The translations under genes and the position numbers were made by a program. From assembly GCF_900109745.1 (NCBI RefSeq), contig NZ_FOAV01000003.1, positions 1 to 64,000 of the forward strand: a stretch of DNA of 64,000 nt. Reading direction: 5' to 3'. This DNA is from Roseateles sp. YR242. Lineage in GTDB: Bacteria > Pseudomonadota > Gammaproteobacteria > Burkholderiales > Burkholderiaceae_C. Below the pieces are notes generated by a model, which was not told the origin of the DNA, ran no database searches, and saw nothing but the letters and a program-made list of their open reading frames with translations. Of this stretch, positions 44,382 through 54,934 are shown piece after piece (position 1 is the stretch's first letter; each line of letters begins with the position of its first letter).

Positions 44382-45383
44382 ATGCCGCGCGGCTTCGGTT
44401 CTTTCGCCACGGTCGGCACGCCGCGGGCCATCACCTGGGTGATGGGCATGATGCTGGTGTTGGGCGCCTTGTTCAGCGCGGCGGCCCACGCCGACGACGT
44501 GCTGCCGGTGCCCGCGCTGTCCGGCCGGGTGGTCGACCAGACGTCCACACTGACCGATGCCCAGCGCCAGGCCCTGGACCGCAAGCTGGCAGCCTTCGAA
44601 CAGGAGGCCGGTCCGCAGATCGTGGTGCTGATGGTGCCGACCACGGCCCCCGAGGACATCGCCGCCTACGCCCAGCGCGTGGGGGACAGCTGGAAGCTCG
44701 GCCGCCGTGAGGTGGGCGACGGCCTGCTGATCGTCGTGGCCAAGCAGGACCGGCGCATCAACATTCAGACCGCCAAGGCCCTGGAAGGGGCGGTGCCGGA
44801 CCTGGCCGCACGCCAGATCATTGAACGCGACATCACGCCGGCTTTCCGGGCCGGTGATTACGCGGGCGGGCTGAACCGCGCGGTGGATGCCCTGCAGGCA
44901 CGGATTCGTGGGGAACACCTGCCGGCGCCCGCGCCGCGTGGCCACGGCGTGTCCAAGAGCAGCGGTGGTGGTTTCGGTTTTGGTGGCGCGGCGGCGCTGT
45001 TCTTCATTGCGGTGCCGCTGGCGGGTGCCTTCCTGACCTCCCTGTTCGGCCGCAAGCTGGGCAGCCTGGCCACCGGCGGCGGCGCGGGTGCCTTGAGCTG
45101 GCTGGCCAGCGGTAGCGTGCTGCTCGGCGTTGGCGCGGGCATCGGCTCGTTGTTGCTGGTGGGCTTGCTGGGCATTGGCGCGGCGCGGTCCCGCGGGTTC
45201 TCAGGTTCGTCCTCCAGCCTGTACCGTCGCAGCGCGCACCGCTCCGGCGTGTTCGTGCCGCCCATCATCTGGGGCGGCGGCGGGGGTGGCGGCAGCAGCT
45301 GGGGTGGCGGTGGCGACGGTGGAGGTTTCTCCTCCGGCGGCGGTGGCGACTTCGGTGGCGGCGGCGCTTCGGGAGATTGGTGA
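44382..45383 (+). CDS. TPM domain membrane protein (YgcG-like)
   Basis: About 333 residues: signal peptide ending FSAAAHA-DD, TPM domain (about 35-170; GRVVDQTSTLTDAQRQALDRKL, RREVGDGLLIVVAKQDRRINIQ), one or more hydrophobic helices (about 190-270), and a very Gly-rich C-terminus (GGGGDGGGFSSGGGG) typical of the family. ATG 44382 has a GAGGA ribosome site. TPM domains lie in the periplasm and have been linked to photosystem repair in plants; the bacterial role is unclear. The last base of its stop is the first base of the next start codon. Confidence 0.9.
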   Translation: MPRGFGSFATVGTPRAITWVMGMMLVLGALFSAAAHADDVLPVPALSGRVVDQTSTLTDAQRQALDRKLAAFEQEAGPQIVVLMVPTTAPEDIAAYAQRVGDSWKLGRREVGDGLLIVVAKQDRRINIQTAKALEGAVPDLAARQIIERDITPAFRAGDYAGGLNRAVDALQARIRGEHLPAPAPRGHGVSKSSGGGFGFGGAAALFFIAVPLAGAFLTSLFGRKLGSLATGGGAGALSWLASGSVLLGVGAGIGSLLLVGLLGIGAARSRGFSGSSSSLYRRSAHRSGVFVPPIIWGGGGGGGSSWGGGGDGGGFSSGGGGDFGGGGASGDW

Positions 45384-45943
45384 TGACGCAGCAGACGCCC
45401 CAGCAGCCCGGCCATGGCCAATCGACCGCTTCCGCGCGCCCCTCGCGTCTGGCGCGGCTGTTCCGCCACCGGCTCTGGGATGAAGCAGATGCCCGGCGCG
45501 TGCTGCCGGAGGCCGCGTTGACGCGCCTGTCGGGCCGGGTGACGCAGAGTGAGCAGCGCCATGGCGGAGAGATCCGCCTGTGCGTGGAAGCCAGCTTGCC
45601 GCTGAGTTACCTGTGGCGCCACGCGCCCGCGCGAGAACGCGCGGTCACCCTGTTTGGCAAGCTCCGGGTCTGGGACACGGAACACAACAATGGCGTGCTG
45701 ATTTATCTGCTGCTGGCCGAACACGCCATCGAAATTGTGGCGGACCGAGGCTTGAACCTGCGGGTCAGTGCTGCGCAATGGCACACCGTCATCGAGGGTC
45801 TGCGCAGTTACTTGCAGGGCGGGCAGTTCGAGCAGGGTTTGATGGAAGCCATACGCGCGGTGGAGGGTCTGCTGGCGGAGCACTTCCCGCCCACGGCGGC
45901 ACCGCCGCGCAACGAGCTGCCTGACGCGGTGGTGGTGCTCTGA
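45383..45943 (+). CDS. Second TPM domain protein, soluble
   Basis: A 186-residue TPM-domain protein without signal peptide or membrane helix. Key family blocks: LTRLSGRVTQSEQRHGGEIRLCVEASLP, ERAVTLFGKLRVWDTEHNNGVLIYLLLAEHAIEIVADRGLN and an Ala-rich end. ATG 45383 overlaps the TGA of the previous gene (TGATG), with GGGAG upstream. It is therefore the cytoplasmic partner of the membrane TPM protein in a coupled LemA-TPM-TPM operon. Its stop is only 6 bases from the stop of the convergent ppk2 gene. Confidence 0.88.
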   Translation: MTQQTPQQPGHGQSTASARPSRLARLFRHRLWDEADARRVLPEAALTRLSGRVTQSEQRHGGEIRLCVEASLPLSYLWRHAPARERAVTLFGKLRVWDTEHNNGVLIYLLLAEHAIEIVADRGLNLRVSAAQWHTVIEGLRSYLQGGQFEQGLMEAIRAVEGLLAEHFPPTAAPPRNELPDAVVVL

Positions 45944-45949
45944 GCGTGC

Positions 45950-46924
45950 TCAGCGTTTGCTGCCGTTGCGCGAGGATTTGACGGCTGCGCGTTTCATCTC
46001 TGCCGCCTGTCCGGCATTCAGTGGCGCCAACGGTGGGAACGGCGCCAACGGCTTTGGTTTGGTCTTGTAGGCCTCACGCTGCGGGGCATGGCCCAGTGGC
46101 GGGAATTCAAACTGCTTTTGCGGCACGGACACATCCGGCAGGTGGTCCAGCAGATGGCGGATCAGCGTCAGGCGGCCGCGGCGCTGGTCATTGAAGTCCA
46201 CCAAGGTCCATGGGGCGTGCTTGTTGTGCGTCGCCTTGAGCATGCGATCGCGCGCGCGGCCATAGTCCTTGTAGTGCTGACGCGCCTGCAGGTCGATCGG
46301 AGAGAGCTTCCACTGCTTGAGCGGGTCTTCGGCCCGCTCCGCAAAACGCTCCTCCTGATGGGCCTGGTCCACGGTGAGCCAATACTTGAACAGCAGCAGG
46401 CCGTCATCGACCAGCATGCGTTCGAAGATGGGCGCCTGATCCAGAAAGGCCTGGGTCTGGGCCGGGCTGCAGAACCCCATCACCGATTCCACGCCCGCGC
46501 GGTTGTACCAGCTGCGGTCGAACAGCACGATCTCACCCGCGGCGGGCAGTTGTGCCACGTAGCGCTGGAAGTACCACTGGCCCTGTTCACGCTCGCTGGG
46601 CTTGTCCAGCGCGACGGTGCGGCATTGGCGCGGGTTGAGGGTCTCCGAAATGGCATTGATCACCCCGCCCTTGCCTGCCGTGTCACGCCCTTCGACGATC
46701 ACCAGCACCCGTCGCCTGGCATGCTGCACCCAGCGCGCCATGGTGTTCAGTTCGATCTGCAGCGGTTCCAGCAGATCCAGGTAGTCGGACTTGGAGAGCT
46801 TGGCGGCCGCCAGGTCTTTCGGATCCGCCAGGGCCGCCTGATCCGCCAATTCAGCGGCGGCCCCCGAGTCGTGCTTCCCCTGCTTCTTGCCTTGCTTGTT
46901 GCCTTGCTTGTTGCCGTGCCCCAT
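45950..46924 (-). CDS. ppk2: Polyphosphate kinase 2
   Basis: A 324-residue PPK2 enzyme using polyphosphate to phosphorylate nucleotides. Walker A VIVEGRDTAGKGGVI (about 73-87), Walker B/lid LFDRSWYNRAGVESVMGF, and DDGLLLFKYWLTV are all intact. The first 40 residues are a Lys/Gln/Gly repetitive extension (GNKQGNKQGKKQG). The length fits the class I single-domain group that mainly makes GDP to GTP or ADP to ATP. The C-terminal tail is Pro/Lys-rich. A CHAD-domain polyphosphate-binding protein occurs at 1802. Confidence 0.94.
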   Translation of the reverse strand: MGHGNKQGNKQGKKQGKHDSGAAAELADQAALADPKDLAAAKLSKSDYLDLLEPLQIELNTMARWVQHARRRVLVIVEGRDTAGKGGVINAISETLNPRQCRTVALDKPSEREQGQWYFQRYVAQLPAAGEIVLFDRSWYNRAGVESVMGFCSPAQTQAFLDQAPIFERMLVDDGLLLFKYWLTVDQAHQEERFAERAEDPLKQWKLSPIDLQARQHYKDYGRARDRMLKATHNKHAPWTLVDFNDQRRGRLTLIRHLLDHLPDVSVPQKQFEFPPLGHAPQREAYKTKPKPLAPFPPLAPLNAGQAAEMKRAAVKSSRNGSKR

Positions 46925-46978
46925 GCCGCGATCCCTTGGTCAGTGGTGTCTCCGCCCCAAGCCTAACGGATCTGTCGC

Positions 46979-47824
46979 TTACTGCAGCTCCAGCACCTGC
47001 ATCGCCGCCCAGCTCTCGCCGGGCGCCAGTTCCACCGGGTGCAGCACCTGGGCGGCTTCCACACACAGCATCTGGCGGTAGCCATCGGCCGGCATGTCGC
47101 TGAAGGCCGCGCCCTTCTCCTCACCGGGGTTCCAGACCACGACATCGGAAAAGCCTTGCTGGCTGACGCGCAGGCGGCGGTCGGTGTCGCGCAGCATGAG
47201 CTCGTCCTTCACCGACATGTAGATGCGGTCGAGCTCGCTGCCATCCAGGCGCAGCAGGTCTTCATGCTGCGTGTGGGCGCGGTTTTCCACCGAGTCCCAG
47301 TAGGCCAGGCCGGACAGGCCCTGAAGCGAGGCACTCAGTGAACTCTTCAGCCGCAGATAGGTGTGCAGCGCGGCGGCAAAGGAGAACGGCGTGTCGCCAC
47401 GGTTCTCGCAGGCCAGCTCCATCTCCAGCGTACGGCCGGTGATGCGCACGCTGATTTCCGCCTCGAAGGCATGCGGCCAGACCATGCGGCTGGCGCCATC
47501 GTCCGTTAGGCGCAGCACTGCCAACGCGTCGTCCTTGCCAGACTCGGCGGACACCAGTTGCCAGGGCTTGTTGCGCGCAAAGCCATGCTTTTGCAGCGGG
47601 CCCCGCGTGTTGAACTGCGGAAAGATCACCGGCACGCCGCCACGGATGGCCTGGCCCGTGGCAAATGGGCTGGTGGGGGACAGGTAGAGCTGTTCCTCCC
47701 CACCGGCGGGCACCCAGGACACCAGGTGCGCCCCGTGCAGCAGCAGCGTGGCGCGTGCGCCATCGGGCGCGGTGAGTTCAATGGCTTCTAGGCCGTGGGC
47801 GCGGGAGATGAGGATGGAGCTCAT
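46979..47824 (-). CDS. D-hexose-6-phosphate mutarotase (YeaD-like)
   Basis: A 281-residue beta-sandwich epimerase of the aldose-1-epimerase superfamily, YeaD group, which interconverts anomers of glucose-6-phosphate. Motifs: IRGGVPVIFPQFNTRGP, catalytic His in QKHGFARNKPW (about 85), second His in AALHTYLR, and the Glu-containing VVWNPGEEKGAAF near 240. The start ATG 47824 is just inside a leader shared with the terminator region of the downstream lipoprotein operon. It is on the same strand as ppk2, which it precedes by 54 bases, so the two may be cotranscribed. Confidence 0.9.
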   Translation of the reverse strand: MSSILISRAHGLEAIELTAPDGARATLLLHGAHLVSWVPAGGEEQLYLSPTSPFATGQAIRGGVPVIFPQFNTRGPLQKHGFARNKPWQLVSAESGKDDALAVLRLTDDGASRMVWPHAFEAEISVRITGRTLEMELACENRGDTPFSFAAALHTYLRLKSSLSASLQGLSGLAYWDSVENRAHTQHEDLLRLDGSELDRIYMSVKDELMLRDTDRRLRVSQQGFSDVVVWNPGEEKGAAFSDMPADGYRQMLCVEAAQVLHPVELAPGESWAAMQVLELQ

Positions 47825-47866
47825 GGCAGATGGGGGCTCATTCTGGCAACGGGTGCGGGACGGACA

Positions 47867-47895
47867 TAAAAAAACCCACCGGAGCCCGGTGGGTT
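47867..47895 (-). terminator. Intrinsic terminator of the lipoprotein operon
   Basis: AACCCACCGG (47873-47882) and CCGGTGGGTT (47886-47895) make a perfect 10-bp stem with a 3-base loop. Read on the minus strand it is followed by a run of T, 20 bases after the DUF799 stop. Confidence 0.92.
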
Positions 47896-47913
47896 CTTGG
47901 CCGGTTGATGGCC

Positions 47914-48732
47914 TTATTTTCGTTCAGACGCCGGCTTGCGCGGGCCAGGCAGCACACCGTTGGTCGCATGGTCGCTCAACAGCCGCTGGCTGGCGATGCC
48001 AGCCACCTGATAACTGCGGTCGGTCAGGTTGTTGGCGATCTGGTCGATCAGTGCCTTGACCAGCAGACCGACGATGCCGGCGTTGTTGCTGTTGTTCTGC
48101 TCGGCCGTGGAAGCGATGGCCCTGCCGTCCCAGAGCAGGGTGCCGGTACGCAGGTCCACCAGCCTGGCTTCCATTTCCACCACCGCATCGGCGCTCAGCA
48201 CCTTGTAGCTGGAGCCGTAGCGCTTGACGGTGACATAGAGGCCAGCGTCCGCGCCGAAGATGTCGCGCAGCTTGGCCTTGTCGATCGCCTGGGCATCCAC
48301 GGCGTTGTCCACACCGTTGGTGCGCAGGGTCTCGTCCACCAGCGACACGGGCAGCACGTAGTAGCCCGATTCGGCCAGCGGCATGGTCAGCGTGGACAGC
48401 ACCGCATAGGAAGCCCCCACCTCCGGCGAATCATTCACCGGCGGGAGGATCAGCACCGAGGCCGGCTTGGCCGCCTTGAAGGCGGTGTAGTCGTAGGGCT
48501 TGGGCGGGTTGGCACAAGCGGTGAGCACGGCCAGCACGGCGGCGGCGCCGCCCAGGCGCAGGGTGCGGCGCGGCGCCGCGGCCGAGATCGCGGAGATCGA
48601 CCAGAGTGCGAACGACAGCGCGGACGAGAGCGCGGAGGACAGGGCGGAGGACAGCGCGGACATCATCGACAGGCGCGGCAGAAAACGTTGAAGCATGGTC
48701 ATGGCAAGTGGTTCCTCACGGGCCGAGGTCAT
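47914..48732 (-). CDS. DUF799 (GNA1162-like) lipoprotein
   Basis: A 272-residue lipoprotein. The export signal is long and odd: MTMLQRFLPRLSMM is followed by SSAL repeated about four times, then RRTLRLGGAAAVLAVLTAC with the lipobox. The DUF799 domain follows (SVLILPPVNDSPEVGASYAVLSTLTMPLAESGYYVLP, KYGSSYKVL-like and LWDGRAIAS blocks). Neisseria GNA1162 is the best-known member. The ATG at 48732 overlaps the DUF4810 stop by 4 bases (an ATG at 48702 is the alternative). It is the last gene of the CsgG-DUF4810-DUF799 operon. Confidence 0.88.
   Translation of the reverse strand: MTSAREEPLAMTMLQRFLPRLSMMSALSSALSSALSSALSFALWSISAISAAAPRRTLRLGGAAAVLAVLTACANPPKPYDYTAFKAAKPASVLILPPVNDSPEVGASYAVLSTLTMPLAESGYYVLPVSLVDETLRTNGVDNAVDAQAIDKAKLRDIFGADAGLYVTVKRYGSSYKVLSADAVVEMEARLVDLRTGTLLWDGRAIASTAEQNNSNNAGIVGLLVKALIDQIANNLTDRSYQVAGIASQRLLSDHATNGVLPGPRKPASERK
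48618..48665. repeat. 12-bp tandem repeats encoding SSAL
   Basis: Four imperfect 12-base units (GCGCGGAGGACA type on the plus strand) code for repeated Ser-Ser-Ala-Leu in the DUF799 signal region. The reading frame is kept because the unit is a multiple of three. Confidence 0.75.
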
Positions 48733-49193
48733 GGCGCCACCGCCGACGCAGCGGCGGTGGTGCTGCCGGAAGCCGCGGCGGCCGAAGCAGCGCCAGGAGC
48801 CGGCACCGCGGTCTTGGCGCTTCGCTTCTTCAGCAGCAGGTCGACGTAGGCGGCCGATTCCGGGAACAGCGCGCGTTCTGCGACCAGGTGGGCCTGCGCC
48901 GCGTCGTCGTTGCCGACCTTCGCGTACAGCAGCGCCAGATGGCCGTGCAGGCCCGGGGGCGAGGCTTCATTCGCGGCCTTGTTCCTGGCCAGTTGCGCTT
49001 CCAGCTTGACGATCTGTTCACCCGCGTTGGCGCCGCTGTTCTTGAAGTAGTCGTACAGGTTGGATTGGTAGCCGTTCCATTGGTAGAGCGGCTTGGCCGG
49101 CTGGGCGCAGCCGGTGACGATGGCGCACAGCGCAGCCACCACCAGGGCAGCACCACGCCTGCCCGAGGGCCGGGCAGTGAGGATGTTGATCAT
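48729..49193 (-). CDS. DUF4810 lipoprotein
   Basis: About 154 residues. Signal peptide with lipobox (ALCAIVTGC-AQ), then the compact DUF4810 domain: PLYQWNGYQSNLYDYFKNSG, KLEAQLARNKAA, GLHGHLALLYAKVGNDDAAQAHLVAERALFPESAAYVDLLLK, resembling a TPR-like pair of helices. An Ala/Ser/Pro tail follows. ATG 49193 has a GAGGG site; an ATG at 49226 would lengthen the start without a better signal. The gene lies 11 bases after the CsgG-like gene and is coupled by a 4-base overlap to DUF799. Confidence 0.88.
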   Translation of the reverse strand: MINILTARPSGRRGAALVVAALCAIVTGCAQPAKPLYQWNGYQSNLYDYFKNSGANAGEQIVKLEAQLARNKAANEASPPGLHGHLALLYAKVGNDDAAQAHLVAERALFPESAAYVDLLLKKRSAKTAVPAPGAASAAAASGSTTAAASAVAP

Positions 49194-49204
49194 GATGCGG
49201 GCCC

Positions 49205-49894
49205 TCAGCGTGCTTGCGGCTTCCACGCGCCGCTGTCCACACCCTGCACCAGGTTGTTGACGGCTTCGCGGATGGCCAGGTCCAGCACCTTGCCGTTGAG
49301 GGTGGCGTCGTAGCTGGCGGTGCCGCCGAAACCCACGACTTCACGTGTGGACAGCGTGTATTCACCAGCGCCCTGCACCGAGTAGACGACCTCGGAGGTC
49401 TGGCTGTTGACCACGTTCAGCGTGACCTTGGCATAGGCCACTTGTGTCTTGCCGCGGCCCAACACACCGAAGAGTTGCTGGTCGCCGACTTCCTTGCGGC
49501 CGAACTCGGTCACGGCACCGGTCACCAGGAAATCCGCGCCCTTGATGGCCAGCGTGCCGGCCTTGTATTTGGCTTCCTGCTGGGCCTCTTCGATGTTGTC
49601 CCGGTCCAGCACATTGAAGCGGTTGGATTGCTGCAGATGCGCCAGCAGGATCGACTTGGATTGGCTGCCCAGGCGGTCGACGGCGTCCGCGAACATGCCG
49701 CGCATGTAGCTGGAGCGGTTGTCGAACTTGCCAACGGCGATGGGGGCACGGGCGCCCTGGTAGGCGGCGGGTGCGGGTGTGGGACGCGGCACATCGATGG
49801 TGCGCGATTGTTCGGTGGCGCAGGCGGACAGGGCCGCGACGGCGAGCGCCAGGGTAGCGCGGCTCCAGTTGGTCTTCAGGATGGTCTTCAGCAT
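49205..49894 (-). CDS. CsgG/HfaB family lipoprotein
   Basis: A 229-residue outer-membrane lipoprotein: signal MLKTILKTNWSRATLALAVAALSAC with lipobox, then a CsgG domain (IAVGKFDNRSSYMRGMFADAVDRLGSQSKSILLAHLQQSNRFNVLDRDNI, GADFLVTGAVTEFG, YAKVTLNVVNSQTSEVVYS). CsgG itself forms the curli secretion pore, but no curli genes are near and the sequence shows the shorter form found in CsgG-DUF4810-DUF799 operons, where a role in outer-membrane assembly or peptidoglycan synthase activation is suspected. It is the first gene of that operon; a 200-base spacer with possible promoter lies upstream. Confidence 0.9.
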   Translation of the reverse strand: MLKTILKTNWSRATLALAVAALSACATEQSRTIDVPRPTPAPAAYQGARAPIAVGKFDNRSSYMRGMFADAVDRLGSQSKSILLAHLQQSNRFNVLDRDNIEEAQQEAKYKAGTLAIKGADFLVTGAVTEFGRKEVGDQQLFGVLGRGKTQVAYAKVTLNVVNSQTSEVVYSVQGAGEYTLSTREVVGFGGTASYDATLNGKVLDLAIREAVNNLVQGVDSGAWKPQAR

Positions 49895-50093
49895 GGTGCT
49901 CCCTCAAGTACGAGATGCCCCACCCGCCCCGCCTCCGTGGATCGTATGGGTGGCGGTTTGTGGGGATGGTGGATCGGCAGGTCTGTTGACCGATTCGGAG
50001 ACTGTACCGTGGGCCGCACTGCGTACGGAACATGCAGAGCTTGTTCATTGACCGTCTACATGTGAACCCATTCATGAAAGGCAGGCGACCATG

Positions 50094-50131
50094 AAAAACG
50101 GCAGGACCACGGGGAACGTGGTGCCTGCCGT
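50094..50131 (-). terminator. Terminator of the atp operon
   Basis: ACGGCAGG-ACCAC (50098-50110) pairs with GTGGTGCCTGCCGT (50118-50131) with one bulge; on the minus strand it is followed by TTTTTC. It lies about 55 bases past the atpC stop. Confidence 0.8.
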
Positions 50132-50186
50132 TCGGGGTGATGGCCACCGTGGTCGTCACCACGGGAGCCTCACCGGCTTGCGGGGT

Positions 50187-50606
50187 TCAGCGCTTGGCGC
50201 GGAACCTCCGCAGTGCGGCGATCTGCGCGGCCATGGCCGCGAATTCGCTTTGTGCCTTGGCGAAGTCGATATCGCTCTTGGCGTTCTTCATTGCGTCCTC
50301 GGCGGCCTTTTTGGCGGCTTCGGCGCGGGCCTCGTCCAGGTCCTTGCCGCGGATGGCGGTGTCGGCCAGCACGGTGACCATATCCGGCTGCACTTCCAGC
50401 AGGCCGCCGGCCACGAAGACGAACTCTTCTTCGTTGGTATCGGCGCGCTGGATGCGCACGGCACCCGGCTTGATGCGGGTGATCAGGGGGGTGTGCTTGG
50501 GCAGGATACCCAGCTCACCGCCCTCGCCCGGGAGCGCCACGAACTTTGCCTCGCCAGAGAAGATCTGCTCTTCCGCCGAGACCACATTCACGTGGATGGT
50601 TGCCAT
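50187..50606 (-). CDS. atpC: F1Fo ATP synthase subunit epsilon
   Basis: A 139-residue F1 central-stalk subunit. The N-terminal beta-sandwich ([41 protein letters not shown]) and the C-terminal two-helix domain ([17 protein letters not shown] ... AALRRFRAK) are complete, so it can act as the autoinhibitory brake. It is the last gene of the operon, separated from atpD by an unusually long 189-base spacer containing a predicted folded element (50715-50784). Confidence 0.97.
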   Translation of the reverse strand: MATIHVNVVSAEEQIFSGEAKFVALPGEGGELGILPKHTPLITRIKPGAVRIQRADTNEEEFVFVAGGLLEVQPDMVTVLADTAIRGKDLDEARAEAAKKAAEDAMKNAKSDIDFAKAQSEFAAMAAQIAALRRFRAKR

Positions 50607-50714
50607 CTTGATTCCAATCAATTCGAAAATCCCCAGGACCCGTCTCCAACGTCAGCACAGCTAACTTCCAGAGAGCCAGCCACCGAGGGAAAAAGATTCA
50701 GAAAGCAAGCAGAC

Positions 50715-50784
50715 GGTGCGAGGGCCAGGCGCCGCGCGCAGCCGGACTCAAGTCCGGCGAGCACGGCAACGACGCCCTCGCGCC
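50715..50784. other. Nested inverted repeats between atpD and atpC
   Basis: An outer stem of 11 base pairs (50715-50725 with 50774-50784, one wobble) encloses an inner perfect 8-bp hairpin (GCCGGACT, 50741-50748, with AGTCCGGC, 50751-50758). It starts about 11 bases after the atpD stop. Confidence 0.65.
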
Positions 50785-50795
50785 GTATGCGCCGC

Positions 50796-52220
<1,425 letters not shown>

Positions 52221-52261
52221 TCAATTCAAATCTTTGCGTTCCAGCGATCAGCCCCGGGGGC

Positions 52262-53137
52262 TTACCCGCCGATGGCGGCCGCGCCGCTGACGATTTCCGA
52301 CAGTTCCTTGGTGATCGCGGCCTGGCGGGTCTTGTTGTAGACCAGCTTCAGCTCACCGATCAGGGTGCCGGCGTTATCGGTTGCGGCTTTCATCGCCACC
52401 ATGCGAGCCGATTGCTCGGACGCCATGTTCTCGGCCACGGCCTGATAGACCAGGGCTTCGGTGTAGCGCACCAGCAGCTCGTTGATGACCGTCGGCGCAT
52501 CCGGCTCGTAGAGGTAGTCCCATGCGTGACCGGCGGCGTCCGTCTCCAGCGACTCGGGCGTCAGGGGCAGCAATTGCAGCACCACTGGCTCCTGCTTCAT
52601 CGTGTTGATGAAGCGCGTGTAGCAGAGATAAACAGCCGAGAGCCTGCCTTCCGCGTAAGCGTCCAGCAGCGTCTTCACCGGGCCGACGAGGCGCTCCAGC
52701 TGCGGGCTGTCGCCCAGCTGCGTGGCATGCGCGACGACCTTGGCGCCGATGCGGTTCATGAAACCGAGACCCTTGTTGCCGATCGCGACCACTTCCGACT
52801 TCTGACCCGCGACCTCCAGCTCCTTGAGCTTGTTGGTCGTGGCGCGAAGCAGGTTGGTGTTGAGACCACCGCACAGGCCTTTGTCCGTCGTGACCACCAC
52901 GAAACCAGCCGTCCGGGCCTCGGTATTCGCCACCATGAAGGGGTGACGGAATTCCGGGTTGGCCTTGGACAGATTGGCCGCGATGTTGCCGACCTTCTCG
53001 GCGTACGGGCGAGCCGCGCGCATCCGATCCTGCGCCTTGCGCATTTTCGAAGCCGCGACCATTTCCATGGCCTTGGTGATCTTGCGGGTGTTCTCGACCG
53101 ACTTGATCTTGCCGCGAATTTCCTTGCCTGCTGCCAT
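52262..53137 (-). CDS. atpG: F1Fo ATP synthase subunit gamma
   Basis: A 291-residue rotor shaft subunit. The N-terminal helix [36 protein letters not shown] and the C-terminal helix [31 protein letters not shown] are conserved, with the Rossmann-like middle carrying [12 protein letters not shown]. It is preceded by atpA after a 154-base spacer that includes a repeat-like palindromic element. Confidence 0.98.
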   Translation of the reverse strand: MAAGKEIRGKIKSVENTRKITKAMEMVAASKMRKAQDRMRAARPYAEKVGNIAANLSKANPEFRHPFMVANTEARTAGFVVVTTDKGLCGGLNTNLLRATTNKLKELEVAGQKSEVVAIGNKGLGFMNRIGAKVVAHATQLGDSPQLERLVGPVKTLLDAYAEGRLSAVYLCYTRFINTMKQEPVVLQLLPLTPESLETDAAGHAWDYLYEPDAPTVINELLVRYTEALVYQAVAENMASEQSARMVAMKAATDNAGTLIGELKLVYNKTRQAAITKELSEIVSGAAAIGG

Positions 53138-53243
53138 GATTTCTCCTTTTAGTTCCCCGACAAGGCCGCATTGCTACGGCTGGAGCGCCCGGCCCGACCC
53201 ATCCAGTGGCGCCCATGGCACTGGCTCTGCCAGGCCATCGGGT

Positions 53244-53287
53244 GCGCCCCCTGGAGGAGGACGTGCGAAGCGCGTCGGGGGTGGGTC
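53244..53287. repeat. REP-like palindromic element between atpA and atpG
   Basis: The stretch GCGCCCCCTGGAGGAGGACG ... CGAAGCGCGTCGGGGGTG is an imperfect palindrome of the C-run/GCGAAGCGC/G-run type that I recall from many intergenic regions in Burkholderiales. Only one copy is seen here. Confidence 0.45.
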
Positions 53288-53291
53288 ATGT

Positions 53292-54845
53292 TCAGGCGAA
53301 GGACTTCTTGAAGGAAGTGATCGCAGCGTTCAGCTCGGCTTCAGCGTCCTTGTCCATCGCCTTGTCGTTCTCCAGCTTTTGCAGCAGAGCGCCATGCGAG
53401 GTTTTCAGGAACTGATGCAGACCATGCTCGAACGGCAGGACCTTCTTGACGTCGATGTCGTCCATGAAGCCCTTGTTCGCGGCGTACAGCGACGCACCCA
53501 TCAGGCTGATGGGCAGCGGCGAGTATTGGGGCTGCTTCAGCAGTTCCGTCACGCGGGCACCACGGTCGAGCTGCTTGCGGGTCGCGGCGTCCAGGTCGGA
53601 AGCGAACTGCGCGAAGGCAGCCAGCTCACGGTACTGGGCCAGGTCGGTACGGATACCGCCGGACAGCGACTTGATCAGCTTGGTCTGGGCCGCACCACCG
53701 ACGCGCGACACCGAGATACCGGCGTTGATCGCGGGACGGATACCGGCGTTGAACAGGTTGGTTTCCAGGAAGATCTGGCCGTCGGTGATCGAGATCACGT
53801 TGGTCGGCACGAAGGCGGACACGTCGCCAGCCTGGGTTTCGATGATGGGCAGCGCCGTCAGCGAACCCGTCTTGCCCTTGACCTCACCCTTGGTGAAGGC
53901 TTCCACGTACTCGCCGTTCACACGGGCGGCACGCTCCAGCAGACGGCTGTGGAGATAGAACACGTCGCCGGGGAATGCTTCGCGGCCCGGGGGACGACGC
54001 AGCAGCAGCGAGACCTGGCGGTAGGCCACGGCCTGCTTGGACAGATCGTCATAAACGATCAGGGCGTCCTGGCCACGGTCACGGAAGTATTCGCCCATCG
54101 TGCAGCCGGAGTAGGCCGACACGTATTGCATCGCCGCCGATTCAGACGCCGAGGCGGCCACGACGATGGTGTACTCCATCGCACCGGCCTGTTCCAGAGC
54201 ACGCACCACGTTCTTGATCGACGAAGCCTTCTGGCCGATCGCGACGTAGACGCAGGTCATGTTCTGACCCTTCTGGCTGATGATGGCGTCGATGGCCACG
54301 GCGGTCTTGCCGGTCTGGCGGTCACCGATGATCAGCTCGCGCTGGCCACGGCCGACCGGCACCATCGCGTCGATGGACTTCAGACCGGTCTGCACCGGCT
54401 GGTCCACGGACTGACGTGCGATCACGCCGGGCGCGACCTTTTCGATCACGTCCGTCAGCTTGGCGTTGATGGGACCCTTGCCGTCGATCGGCTGGCCCAG
54501 GGCGTTCACCACACGGCCGATCAGCTCGGGGCCGACCGGCACTTCCAGGATGCGGCCCGTGCACTTGACGGTGTCGCCTTCCACGATGTGCTCGTAGGCA
54601 CCCAGGATCACGGCGCCCACGGAGTCGCGTTCGAGGTTCAGCGCCAGGCCGAAGGTCTGGCTGCCGTCAGCGGCAGCCGGGAACTCCAGCATTTCGCCTT
54701 GCATCACATCGGACAGGCCGTGCACGCGCACGATGCCGTCCGACACGGACACCACGGTGCCCTGGTTGCGGACGTCAGTCGAAGCGCCCAGGCCTTCGAT
54801 GCGGCTCTTGATGAGTTCGGAAATTTCAGCAGGATTCAGTTGCAT
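53292..54845 (-). CDS. atpA: F1Fo ATP synthase subunit alpha
   Basis: The 517-residue non-catalytic nucleotide-binding subunit. P-loop [11 protein letters not shown] (about 170), conserved Arg finger region [10 protein letters not shown] (about 375), and the start [20 protein letters not shown] are typical; length is a few residues above the usual 513. It is complete. It follows atpH after 89 bases. Confidence 0.98.
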   Translation of the reverse strand: MQLNPAEISELIKSRIEGLGASTDVRNQGTVVSVSDGIVRVHGLSDVMQGEMLEFPAAADGSQTFGLALNLERDSVGAVILGAYEHIVEGDTVKCTGRILEVPVGPELIGRVVNALGQPIDGKGPINAKLTDVIEKVAPGVIARQSVDQPVQTGLKSIDAMVPVGRGQRELIIGDRQTGKTAVAIDAIISQKGQNMTCVYVAIGQKASSIKNVVRALEQAGAMEYTIVVAASASESAAMQYVSAYSGCTMGEYFRDRGQDALIVYDDLSKQAVAYRQVSLLLRRPPGREAFPGDVFYLHSRLLERAARVNGEYVEAFTKGEVKGKTGSLTALPIIETQAGDVSAFVPTNVISITDGQIFLETNLFNAGIRPAINAGISVSRVGGAAQTKLIKSLSGGIRTDLAQYRELAAFAQFASDLDAATRKQLDRGARVTELLKQPQYSPLPISLMGASLYAANKGFMDDIDVKKVLPFEHGLHQFLKTSHGALLQKLENDKAMDKDAEAELNAAITSFKKSFA

Positions 54846-54934
54846 TGCTTGCTCCCATCGGCAACCTGCCTAGGCAGGTCACCCGGGTGAATCGGGGGGA
54901 TCTTGGCAGTCGGGCTGTTCCTGAGGCCAAGGCC

